Positions 12,830 to 24,300 of a stretch of 64,000 nucleotides of DNA are shown in pieces; within the stretch, counting starts at the first letter, position 1; the number at the start of each line of letters is the position of its first letter. The translations under genes and the position numbers were made by a program. The notes under the pieces were generated by a model. It made no database searches. It saw only the letters and a list, made by a program, of their open reading frames with translations, and was not told the origin of the DNA. Origin of the DNA: Nemopilema nomurai (lineage: Eukaryota > Cnidaria > Scyphozoa > Rhizostomeae > Rhizostomatidae); the NCBI GenBank assembly GCA_003864495.1, contig ML133421.1, positions 1,178,001-1,242,000 on the forward strand, in the 5' to 3' direction.

Positions 12830-13650
12830 AAGCCATGGAACAGAGACGAACTGTTTCAAGTGTGTTGATTTATATTGTAGTTTATGCAAACATTACTTAC
12901 TCGAAATAACATTACTTATTCAGTACGCATAGAAAATAAAAGTGTTTTCGTTTCTGCTATCCTGTTGCTCCTTTTGTGTGAGTTATAGGCTGCAAGTGAT
13001 GAATGGATTGATGTTATCGTTTCACGTCATTTAAATTGGTTGAATTTTGCTGCCAAAGTCGGAATTTCGCTGTCCAACTACCGGGAAGGCTCTCAAGATG
13101 CCCCGCAATACATATGGCAAAATCAAGCAGTTTTAAAATGCTTCCAAAGATTTAAGAAAATAATTTCAGATGTTAATATTCTGAAGAAGTTTTCCGGGGA
13201 AAACTAGCTTTTCTGTAAGTTGACTTTTTGAAAACAAGCAACATTACAGTAGATTTGAATTTAGCATGCACTTGATGGTTTCATATCCAGAATGTGTTCT
13301 ACAGAAAAGCATGTCATAGCTGGATCAGAAAAGACTTTAGAAAATTGGTAGTTTTAGTGGTGGTATGTGTGGTTCTTTCGCGTTGTTCATTAAGTATTAA
13401 CTCGTTTACATGGGTCAGCCTCCTTAAGTTTTCTTCAATGAACATGGCATATGTTCATATATGATAATTTTAATTATCAGATATGATTACAAATGATTAC
13501 CAAATCATTTCCGCAAATTGAAATTTTCTTTTGATATCTGCTATCAATAGGGCTCTTACCAAACAAAAAGTTTAACAGTGCATTAATTTTCTCGGTGTGT
13601 CAAAGGCCCCTCACGAGTATTAAAGGGAATAATAAAGTAGCATGTTCTTA
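12830..13650. other. Intergenic, nothing recognised
   Basis: AT-rich sequence with no supported ORF, RNA gene or clear repeat. Confidence 0.4.
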
Positions 13651-13654
13651 CTGT

Positions 13655-13850
13655 TGCAACTCCTGCGAAAAGAAAGTAGCCGCCTCGAGATTGCAAAACA
13701 CCTTTCAGAAAATCCAGATTGCGCTAAAACCTACACTGAAGACACTTAATCGTTTTGGGTAAGCCAAGTCGCCTTTTCATCTAGAGGTTTTGGAGTCCGC
13801 TACATTCCAATTCAAAAAGCCCATTCTATATAGGCAGAAAGGGCTTTTCA
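13655..13850 (+). mobile_element. Decayed fragment of a Penelope-like element (end of the GIY-YIG domain)
   Basis: The translation includes AKHLSENPDCAKTYTEDT and, after a stop, RGFGVRYIPIQKAHSI. This parallels the C-terminus of the Penelope-like element at 55-59 kb (GQHLLENPDCAKTYSDDN ... VLESVYISMENPIL). Stops and substitutions show it is an old remnant, from a related rather than the same element. Confidence 0.7.
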
Positions 13851-14120
13851 TTTGAAATCTTTCAAAAGAAGGTAAGAGTGGATGCTATTTGTAATTCAGC
13901 ACCCGAGGGGTGAATCCGACGTATGAGTTTGGGGAGGTTCATTTGAGAAAAAAAGGGGGTTCTTGAAAAGTTTTTTACTGAGACAACAGCGAAACAATAA
14001 TTATGTTGAAAGGTCTGATGATGCAAGTGACAACTGTACAACCTTTTAGTGGTCAGTAGCTTTCGCGCATGACGAGTTAGGAGAACGAGGTAGGGCTTGA
14101 TAGAGGTGAGTGTGCATGTG

Positions 14121-14507
14121 TGCATGTATATATATTGGTGATGTTACTTTGGTGCTTTGCATGTTAAATGTTTAAATCTGCGTTTCAACAATGTTTGGCT
14201 TTCTCCATGTCAATACCCCTGTTTACGGAGGCGGTCGCTGGGAAGGCAAAGACCATCTTTCCAGAAATAACGATTGTTTTGTTCCTGAATCAGTGCATTC
14301 ATAAGCACATTTCCCCTTTTCGGAGCCAACATTCTACTTCCGTTTTGAAAAAGTGTCAATGACTTTGTCTTGATTTGTCACAGTTTTCTGCCTCCAATAA
14401 TGCTTGTAACTTCCTCCAACGAATAACAAAACAACTGTTTATCTGACGTCATATTCAATCACTATTTGTCCTGCTACGCTGGACAAGTAAGTGACAGTGT
14501 CTTACGT
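14121..14507 (+). repeat. Dispersed repeat A, copy 1
   Basis: About 390 bp that reappears at 27367-27764 in the same orientation with few differences. Both copies start at a TA-rich stretch followed by TTGGTGATGTTACTTTGG and end near CGTTA. No coding potential, internal Pol III boxes or clear terminal repeats were seen. Possibly a non-autonomous transposon. Confidence 0.8.
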
Positions 14508-14508
14508 T

Positions 14509-15045
14509 ATGGTGGTTATGAAGAACTGCAAGATGTTGCATGAAGTTATCTCTGCGAAATCATCGCTTCCAGTTGCCAAGCGGGTTTATAAAAACGAATT
14601 ACAGATGGTGAATTATCCATCTAAAGAAACCTTGCTTAGCAATCAAAGGATTGTAGGAAAATGGATGCAAGACGAGGAGTCGATTTTATCTCCGGGAGAG
14701 AAGGTCAAGCGAATGCAAAGATTTATGCAATCATTGAAGGACAGGCCCTGCAACACGCAGAAGAAGGAATGCAATAGAAATCGGCAGCGAGTCCCTTACA
14801 ACGAAGCGGACCCACGAGCTAATCGGCTCGAGACGATTTTTTCCATTTATGCAGACCAATCTACGCCAAGCTACAGGAGTACAGCCAAAGGAAGAACCTT
14901 TTTGCCACCACTGCCTCAAATCTTGAAAGTGCTAAATAGCTCCAAGTGTCGAAGAGAGAAGCTAAGTGCTGGCGAAGACAGTCAGTCTGGCCATGAGATG
15001 CAGAGAACTATATTGCCCAAGGTCATAGAGAATAGAATATTGTAG
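14509..15045 (+). CDS. Unrecognised single-exon ORF, 178 aa
   Basis: Open from the ATG at 14509 (MVVMKNCKMLHEVISAKSS) to TAG at 15043-15045. The product is basic and hydrophilic, with motifs such as PSKETLLSNQRIVGKWMQ and LSPGEKVKRMQRFMQSL, and has no signal peptide or membrane segment. I recognise no family. Its length in AT-rich DNA and its non-repetitive composition favour a real coding exon. The start abuts repeat A, so the repeat may supply the upstream region. It could also be one exon of a larger gene. Confidence 0.4.
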   Translation: MVVMKNCKMLHEVISAKSSLPVAKRVYKNELQMVNYPSKETLLSNQRIVGKWMQDEESILSPGEKVKRMQRFMQSLKDRPCNTQKKECNRNRQRVPYNEADPRANRLETIFSIYADQSTPSYRSTAKGRTFLPPLPQILKVLNSSKCRREKLSAGEDSQSGHEMQRTILPKVIENRIL

Positions 15046-15706
15046 GGGTGGATAGCAGTGATAATGCTTCCATTTGACTTCGGTTTTTGGTGCTATCGTA
15101 AATCTGATATCCGAACTTTATGGATTTAGGATGATTAAATCATGATTTTCATTAAACCACAACTGTTTTTATAGTGGCAACATCTAGTAAACAAATCATG
15201 CATTGAATTCTGCCAGAGCAATCGTTGCTAAGTGCGAGCTTCTTCAATTTACGGATAGCTATGCTTCAAGCAATTGCCAGTTTTTACGAGATGTGTCGAC
15301 TTTGAAACATCCCTGTTATCTTCTGTCACTTCTTTTCTCCCTATTACTCCTTTTTCAATTACTTCTTTGACGAAACTGTCAACAGGGCAGCTCTTGTTTT
15401 GTTTGTTTAGTATTCAATGTTGAAACGCTTTTGGTACCAAAGTTTGATCCACAATTGCTTTCGAGTACTTTTCCGTAAGCTTGGTTACAAAATATTAGGT
15501 ATTCGAACATATGTTTTGTGGCACTAAACCTCGCAATTGCAAAAACAGCGGAGCCATGATTTTTTGCATATTATATTGTCATATTGTATCATACTATAGA
15601 ATACTAGAGTCACGGTCCCGCTGTTTATCACCATTGTGAAGTTAAGGTGTTTGTCTCAATGTTTTGAAATCAATCAACACAAAACCTTTGAAAACCTCAT
15701 GACTAG
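15046..15706. other. Intergenic, nothing recognised
   Basis: No ORF, RNA gene or repeat that I can support, and no AATAAA close to the stop of the preceding ORF. Confidence 0.35.
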
Positions 15707-16605
15707 TGTTTAAAAAAACCTTTGAAAAAGCGATTGGTTCCAAAAAGAAAAACCTTTGGGGCTGTTGGCTTAGGGCATAATGGAAAACTCTGTGCCTTGC
15801 TTGCAAAAGTTTGAAGCATGGACTGTTCAAACTTTGATTGGCCTCTGCACAGACACATCAACTTTCACTTTGACAATAAAAGTAAAGTTTCTTCACTTGT
15901 CATTTACAACATATGGTATGAAAATCTGGTTTACATCTATACCAGGAGGAGCTTTGAAACAATGGCAAAGAATGCTTTACTGAGGCTACAAACTGCCAAA
16001 ACATATCAGACCAATGGCGGCGCCAGCCGCTAAATCCTGGGGAGGATTTCTGGTAGGGGCGAAGGTCCTGGAATTCATTGATATAATGATTTGACACCAA
16101 CTCTGTCATCATCAGGTCTTTGAAAACGACAGTCACGAAGGCCAACACCTAATTACGGTATACTCATAATTAACATATTATGACATTCTCTTCCAAAATC
16201 AACATATATCTGTCTGTCAGATCATAGTCAGAAGAATGTGTGCGATGGTAAATTCTTATATTGACTATGATCAGACAAGAACAAGGTGACTACTTAAATC
16301 ACAACATGTAATGTCGACAGATTTGAGTATTTGCAGTGGCATCTTTTCCCCCCTTAATTAAAAAATGGAAGGGGACGGTCAAACAATACATGAGTACGAC
16401 ATATGTTGAAGAAAGGTCTTAACAAATTGTATGACCTTACCCCCCCCCCAATATTTTCTCCTTGAATTTAGAATGATTAGAAAATCGGACGCATCCTCCC
16501 CAATTCTCCCCGTGATGCCCCCACTGTATCAGACATTGTTTGCAGATTCTGCGAACTTATATTTCCTAGTAATTGGCCCCCTGTTGCTTTTGTTTTATCA
16601 ATTAT
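15707..16605 (-). pseudogene. Partial duplicate of BTB gene intron 2 plus the exon 2 end, split by a MITE
   Basis: Segments 15707-16011 and 16527-16605 together match 36302-36675, which is intron 2 and the last ~45 bases of exon 2 of BTB copy A. Identity is high over the intron part and falls after about 16600, where exon sequence should continue. No reading frame survives. A 515-bp insertion (16012-16526) separates the halves. Confidence 0.8.
16012..16526. mobile_element. hAT-type MITE (non-autonomous DNA transposon) with 8-bp target duplication
   Basis: A 515-bp insertion flanked by the direct repeat TATCAGAC (16004-16011 and 16527-16534). The ends form imperfect inverted repeats: left CAATGGCGGCGCCAGCC, right (complement) CAGTGGGGGCATCACGG, both followed by a shared GGGGAGGAT block. 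CAGTGGCG-like ends plus 8-bp duplications are typical of hAT elements. The uninterrupted site survives at about 36600. No transposase is encoded. Confidence 0.82.
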
Positions 16606-16610
16606 CTTAT

Positions 16611-17154
16611 TTCAAAGGGGCCAAATTGCACAGTCTCATTATACCAGGATTGTAGGTTATGTTGAAATTCTTTTGCACTGCCTACGAACTTTTCCCAGCC
16701 AGACACTCACACAGAACTTCAAAAACCTCATTTGAAGATATAACGGCTACCACAGGCAAAGCCAAAAACTTGTATCGATCCAAAAAACGAATAACCTACC
16801 TGTGGATGGTTTTATCTAAAATTTAGATCAAAAAGGACAAAAGTGTAGAGAGAAACAACTCTCTAAATAACACCTGCAAAACGGGTCGAAACCTGACGAA
16901 ACTTGGCAAGAACACTAATTTCCAGGTGCTTAAAATGTTATTTTAGGTTTCGTTCATTTATTTCCAGCTGCGGCGAATGTCTATTTTGACCCTCTCCGAG
17001 TTCCATACTTAAGCCTTATAGCGCAATCGCCAATGTCTATCTCCTTAGATAACTCCTGCAAAACTGGTCGAAATCAGAAAAAATGACAAGAATACTAATT
17101 TTCAGAAAGGGACACGGTACACAACATCTAAATCACTAACATGTATCATTAGCA
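16611..17154. repeat. Intergenic with two diverged direct copies of a short motif
   Basis: Near 16875 and 17045 two ~55-bp stretches share the pattern CTGCAAAAC.GGTCGAAA ... AAGAA.ACTAATTT.CAG, about 170 bp apart. Otherwise nothing recognised. Confidence 0.45.
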
Positions 17155-17480
17155 AACACTTGCCAATTTGCAGCAAAGGTGGAGTATGGAGTTTCCTCCA
17201 GATAAATGCAAGGCAATATCAATAAGTCGCAGTAAAAGTCCCATTATGAGTACACTCTACATGGATACAAAGTGGAACATGTCACCAATGCCAAGTATTC
17301 AGGGGTGCCACTTAACAATAAACTCAATATAATTAATACATTAGCACTATTACCAGCAAAGCTAATGGAACTCAATTTGCAAAGACAAAATTTGCAAGTT
17401 AATAAGCAGCAGTTGAAATTGCAAGCCTACAAAACATTAATCAGATCAACTGTTGAGTATGCGTCCACCGTATAGCGCAG
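17155..17480 (+). mobile_element. LINE reverse-transcriptase remnant (C-terminal part)
   Basis: Two frames together show the hallmark end of a jockey/CR1-type LINE reverse transcriptase: LQQRWSMEFPPDKCKAIS in one frame, then, after a frame change, VTNAKYSGVPLNNKLN and LKLQAYKTLIRSTVEYAST, ending in a stop. The conserved core around the frame change is lost. Old, dead and truncated. Confidence 0.75.
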
Positions 17481-17499
17481 AGCTTAATGTCATACAAGA

Positions 17500-17830
17500 T
17501 TCATTACAATCTACTCTAATGCTTCCCTTAAATCTACTCTTTTGAACGTCCCCCGAATAAAGGCCCCCTATTTCAATGTTCTCTCAATGAACGCTTCTCG
17601 AATAGACGCCCCCTTGTAGAGGGGCGAGTATTCGAAACACACAGACCGAAGCTGCTCCTTCTTTTATTTTAAACGCCCCATCGAATAGAGCCCCCTTAAA
17701 ATAAAAAATCAAATAAACGCCCTGGGTGTTTAATCGAAGCAATACAGTGATAGCCATTCCTGCCTCCAACTTCAGCAAAGACACACATGACTCGCACCAG
17801 CTGGCTTTCAACACAGATCAGGAAACTACC
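17500..17830. repeat. C-run-rich dispersed repeat remnant
   Basis: Irregularly repeated short blocks such as GAATAAA followed by GCCCCC, in several forms within 250 bp. Probably a decayed repeat. Open frames here look spurious. Confidence 0.4.
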
Positions 17831-18331
17831 GTAAATGTACACTCTTTCCACGTACAATACGGGGATTGAACCTTTTAACAACAAGTGTAATCGCACAAGT
17901 CAAAGTATTGCCTGTTTTGCAAATAGAGTGAGCATAGTTGACTATGGCTCTGTGCCACGTGTGCCATCAATTCAAATTCATAAGGACATTCTTTTCCGAT
18001 ATTCTAAAAACTCTCTAAATATTGTCTAAATAACTTTATGTATTTCTCTTTTAGCTGTGACATCCAGGATTAAAAATGAGTAATACATTCAAACCGATTG
18101 TGCGCAGACCAAGGCTCATGGACACTCCCTCCAAGATAATGGGCTGATTTATTCTAATCAAAGTGCTAATCATGGTTCCAAAATCTTTCAAAGTACTAGC
18201 TTTCCATCCACTCTGGCTACCCATCCACTTCAAGATTCTCTGTACAATCTTCAGAATGAACTGGATCATTGACTTCGTGTACTTAGGTGAACTGCGCAGG
18301 CGCATGTCCGTTGAACCATCCGCGCTTCAAG

Positions 18332-21300
18332 ATGGCGGACGAAGGTTTATCAAATTCTGAACTACGTGAGCAGCTGATGCTTTACGGAGTGAAGCATGGC
18401 CCAATAACTGCATCGACTAGAGAGTTATTACTAAAGAAGCTAAATCAAGCGAAATCAGGAGTTGGTAAGCCTCCTGCAAAAGAAGACAAGGCGAAAAAAC
18501 GCAGGTCGGTTGCAACCAGCACCCCGTCTAAACAGAGCACGAAGTTACTGGCTGGCTTCTCAAGTGATGAAGATAAAATTGTAATTAGAAAGTCAGCCTC
18601 TGTCGATTCTCCAAGTGCAGCAGCCAGACGCAGATCAGCGTTTCCTCGAGTTACCTCTCCCAATGATGTAGGGGATTACAACAACTCGGAGGAAAAAGTT
18701 GCCACCACTGAGCAAACTGTAAGAGTAGCAAGAAGGAGAAGTTTGCCAAGAACGCATTTACGGGAGACAAAATCTCTTACTGTAATACCAAGTCAGACGG
18801 AAAACTTAGTTAACGACTCATCCGCTACTGCAAATGACGAGGACCTAGAAGAGATAGAGAAGTCAAGGCCCAATTACAGAAAAAACAGCTTTGATTTGGA
18901 AGAAGAGAGTGAATTGGTGCATAAGAGAAAAACGAGATCTTTTGGAACTGGTCAGACAAGGAGTTCTGTCACTTCATCTAGTTTGAATTCAACCACCGAT
19001 CAAGCAAAGACCAAAGGATGGCCCAGAAATACCAGTGACCAAACCGACAGCGTAAAACATGAGCCTGAGGTTTGTCTTACGGCAGCTTCCCGCGTTGTCG
19101 GTTATAAACGAAAAATTCAAGGATGTATCCTATAAAAACGTGTTTCGTTTGTATTTTAAGACGATTCTACTTTTTTCATGCCCTAGAACTCAAACAAAGA
19201 AGATAGTAACGATATTGGCCAAGATGACGAGGAATTGGACTTAACGTTTGCACCAAATGGCAGTTTTCTAAGGAGCTGGAGAGGGCCTGCATTTACAATA
19301 TTTGTCACCATCCTACTCATATGCCTTGTAGGATCATATATGAGCCTGTGGAGCAACAGAATGTCTGAGTGGCCTGAACTTCCAGGTATGTTGTTTAACC
19401 AGGTGTGGAGGCCAAATCCTTAAATTCTGCATATTCCCCACCAGACATAATCCTGTCTCAAAGGAAAAAAAGATTTTCTATATGATCTTTTGCAAGCAGC
19501 TACTTGTTTGTATTTTTTTGTATTGCAAGTTACCAGCTAAATTTTTGGTTATAGTGTTATTTTGATGTCATCTGATAAAGATCATAATAGGAAGCTAATT
19601 TTGAAATTTGTGTTGTGAACAACATGCAAGTGGTGATGACAAATGAAAAAATCATAAATTACTGATGATAAATTTCCAAAGCATTATTGCCCCCCTCTAT
19701 TCCTTGACATCACTTAACTATTTTGTTTTTAGAACTTAAAGATGGATCATCATCTGGAAGGGTTTGTTTACTTTCTTGTTACGCATAATGCTATGTTGTG
19801 CTAATAATTGTTCCATTTCATTAACACTGACTAGCAAAAATTGTTTTGGAACAACAACAACCATTAAAGACTCCAAAGGCTTTGGTTTTCCTGCCTGCCC
19901 ATTTCATTTGTTCATTTTTTCCATCAGGTTTTCTCTTACATTATTATTATGCTTTGTTTGGAAATATCACTAACTGGAGAAATATGCTGAAGGAAGAAAA
20001 TTTATGGTCTTATTCAGTTTTTGCATAAGCAAAAAAATATCTAATCAATTTATTGAGGAACACTCTTATCAAAGGTCTCATAAATGTGTTCTTTGGTTTT
20101 GGGTTTTTAAAAAGAGGTTCTCAAGCAAAAAATTTATCAGTAATTTAGCAGCTTTTCTAACAAATTAGACCCACTTGGTAGGAATTTTTTTGTTTCTTGT
20201 GTTGTGTAACTTCTGAGTGACAAGCCATTTAATTTTGTCAATTGAATTTTGAGACACATTAAGCATTTTACACCTCTGCATCACAACACTTATTTCTGGA
20301 AAAAATCAAGTAAATGTGTGTCTCATATTACAAAGCTATAAAATAGCACAAAACATACTAACCAAGTATGCAAAAAAATCAAGTTGCAATTTTAGGTAAG
20401 TGACAATTAATGAATGAACTTATTAACTAAGATAGTTGCCCCCTGGAACTAATAGATAGATATCTACTACCAAGATGGATAATTTCCAAAGTGAATGCAC
20501 ATTATTTTATGTAACGAGAAACTCATTTCTTTTACATGGACAGGCTGGTGCACAAAGGGCTATTAGGACTATGTATTCCTCATTCATGTTCTATTTGTCA
20601 TTCTGATATAAAATCATGTTCGGAGGTAGCATCTTTCTATGTAGTAAAATGGTCATCTTTAAATAGTCATTAAGATAGCCATCAGTCACTATTTAATATA
20701 TTTGGTCTCATGCAAGGAACTGCCCAGACAAAATTTGATATATGGGGTGAATCTAATGGATTACCATGGTCTCCAAATAGTATAGTACTAAAGAATGAAT
20801 CTTGTTGCTGGTCAATTTTATTACATTTATAGTCCAAAGGGCTATTGCTAGTTTCTGGCAATCTTCCCTTAGCATCATCTCACAAATGGTCATAAACCAT
20901 GCCCCTGTTTTCAAGGTCACACATTCATGTCCAGTGTCACTTTTAAGTTTTGCAACTTAGAAGAGACTTAACCTGTCATTACTGTTTAGTGCAAGAGTTA
21001 AATTGTGTTGTAGGTGAGCAGGGAGGACGTATTCAAAATGTTGCAATGTTTGCATGAAAAGTTGTCGTTGTATGCAGGTATTTGTAATGAAACTCATGCT
21101 ACTTACCTAACAATGGATACTTCCTCCTTATTACTTGAGAGTTTGTCAAGCTTTGGGTTTTCATTAGGTTAACCTGGCTCTATTCTCAACATAAATCCAT
21201 AACAAATTCTTTAGTTGTTCAAAAATTCTGTGTGGGACTTTTAGCCAAGCGATTAGGTATTTAATTGCTATTCCAGCATTCCAGGTTTCATTGCAGCTCA

Positions 21301-24300
21301 GTTATAGCTGTCATTCTACTTAGATGTGAATGATTCCTTGAGTCAGCTTGGATAGGAACTGGCTGTCCTACCACACCACCATGGCTCTTGACATGCATTC
21401 CTAGCAGTGCATTTTCCCATGGCTTTGGTTTAATATGGGCTAACTTTTTAGCCCAAGCCATTTCAAGCTCACTTTTTAACCTAGAAAGTTGCCACAAATT
21501 TATGTAAATCAATATGGCATATGCTTGTTTTTATTCAGTTTTCTATCAGCTTCCAATTTTCATGCATGAAACTCATTTGCATAATTTAAGTAAAATATAT
21601 TTTTTGTTAGATCATTTTACATTTGTCTTGCAACAACTTCTACTTAAAATTTTAGTTCCCCTTCATTTTTAATGTATTTGTAATGTAATTATTTGTAAAT
21701 TCTAAGAGGGATTGTATTATTCCTTTGTAATAGGAGAAAAGGAGTGTGGTTATCCAAATGTCACAGTAAAGTTGAATGGGGGAGAACTTGGCACCTTCTT
21801 TTCTTCAGAATGCTCCTCCCTTTTAGAGGTGAGTTTGCCCAAAGGAACAAAGCCACCTAGTTGTATCAACGCAAAGAATTATTTGTCTGAATAAAAATTT
21901 AACAAATAATAACAATGGCTCTCAAGAGCGAAGCCATATTTTAGTTCAATTCTGTGCCACTATTACAAAGGCCACTCTTTTTCATCTTCTTCGATTCTTT
22001 GTTTTGACATTGATTTTTCTCAATTAGTAAATGCTATTTTGGCAGAAGGAATTCTCTCATAACTGTTGATTATTCAACCAATAAAAATGATACGGAATAA
22101 ATTTGTCATACAAGTCAAGTTTTACTGGTGTATAGCTTAATACATAGTTCTTTGACAGCCTTGTTCTTTTCATTGAGAACAATACAGCCTTTTCATTTGA
22201 TCACTCTTAAGATTCTATAGGATCTTTGAACTATTTATTTACACCCTTGCATTGCAATTGCAGGAAAAACTCATCGACTATGAACACCTTGCGTCCCAAG
22301 TTTTGAATTTCGCCACTGACAAGATGTATTCTCAGTTTTTCAGGTAGCAAGCAAACTGTTTGTTATTTTAGTTGTGTTGACTCTGCAATACCAATTTGTA
22401 TAACCTCGCAATTTATAATTTTCTCTTACGAGATCTGTTATGATGGATTCTTCAGTACAGCTACTATTCACCGTGTATCTTGTACTCTTCTCTAATTGTG
22501 AGTTAGTGGAGCATTTCTTCAACTGTTCATTCTTCATACGTACAACATTTTGTGGTCTTTAATTTTCATAAATATGACAGTTTGAATGCAATGCAACCGT
22601 TTTCAGAATTTACGACGAGCGAGCCAAAACAGGTGTGAAAGTGAATATCGAAACCCTCGCAAAGATCACCCTTTCTTCGAAGACCGCCGTTAGGCCACTG
22701 ACCTGCCGCATTCGACAGGCCGCGCAGATGTTGTCGAAATACTTTTTAGGCATCGTCATCGTAAGCACGCATCCATGAATAGAATCACGTTTGGCCTATT
22801 TTAAGGGAATAGCTTTTTTGTTGTTGTTTATTTTTCAACTTTGGCCCAAACTGTAGACATTCTCTGTTTTCAGCTCACGAACTTTTTCACCTTACAACAT
22901 CAAGTCCAATTTATATCTTTTTATTCACTTTGGAATTCTAGTTCATTTCTGTTTGTTTTCTTTGGCTGATTATGGTTGTGCTATTTTCTTGTAAACAGTT
23001 TGTTTGTTTCTGGCCACACATTTCATGCAGAATTACCCGCCATTTTTAGCTGCAAGCTTGCAATGTGCTTGCAGCAATGTTTCACCTATACTCGCTAGCA
23101 ATAACAAAATTCTACTGAAAGCATTCATTTGCCTCGTTTCCTTTCAGGCCTAGGTCTGCTGTTAGCTGCGTATTACTTCATGAAACGACGGTGGATGTTG
23201 GATGATGAAGACACAAGACTGATGTTCATTTTCGTCGAACGCATTATTGGTACGCTTTCTGCCTTCTCCAAACACCATGAAATCTTTCTAAGATTCTAAC
23301 CATCATTTTCGCATATAGTTTTGTACCATGTAGATGAGGTAGAGTGCGAGAAAATGGCCGATTGGAGCTAAGACTTTGACTTTGTACGTCAGTGCTCTAT
23401 CAACTGAGCTATCGGGAAATGCTTTGAAACCATTACCCATAGTCAAGCCATTTTGCCCGCATTGCCTAAACATTCGCTCACTCTTAGTATATATATATAT
23501 ATACTTATAATATTGTAGTGATATCTAGCATAATATCTAGGGTCCCCCTCGTTTCATTCTCTTACACGTCCTTTCAAGCACTGTTCTTGACTTGTTGTGA
23601 TGATTCAAGTGGTTTTTTCACAGAGACGCTGCGGAGGCACACAGAGGCTTGTCAGCATGACAAAGAACTCCCAGCCTACCTCCCAATCCCTCACGTACGA
23701 GACATGCTCATTCCCCCGCGAGAAAGGTGAAGGATAGTTTCTTCGATCTGACTAATTGAATATTCTATAATATTTTCGTAAATTACGATAGCCTTTTACA
23801 TATTGCCTAGCAGCCATAACAGTGTAAAGATTTCATATTCAAATGTCAAGGATTTATTCGATACTATGGAAACATAATTCAGCGGGGTCATTTTAAACTC
23901 TTAGCCCTAAATCAATCTCTTACAATGGGAGAAACCAAATTTACGTATTGTTCTTAAAGTCAATTTCCCATGGAAATTATGTTCTGATGTCATTTCAATT
24001 ATACAAATCAAACTATCATAAACCGGCGACCCCTCGATTGCAATCCCATGGAAAGTCTTTAAACAATCAGCTAGTTAATGTTGAATATTATGCCAAAACG
24101 AAAGCGAAAACGAAGTCAGCAAAGTGTAGACATAATAATTCCCTTTTCTCGCGGAATTTAGAAAATCTCCCTTGATATTGCTTTTCAAGCATTTGGAATG
24201 CCCGTGTTAAGACCATTAAATATAAATAATTATAATCGATGTTTTTGTTACAGGAAGCAAAAGTCCAGAGCGTGGACGAAAGCTGTCGATTTCCTCAGCT

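Noticed and set aside
13862..14125. 87-codon minus-strand open frame
   Set aside because: Crosses into the edge of repeat A and resembles nothing known.
19733..19761. 29-nt candidate exon in LEMD3 between 19385 and 21734
   Set aside because: It has AG/GT borders, but including it breaks the phase into the next exon, whereas skipping it keeps the frame.
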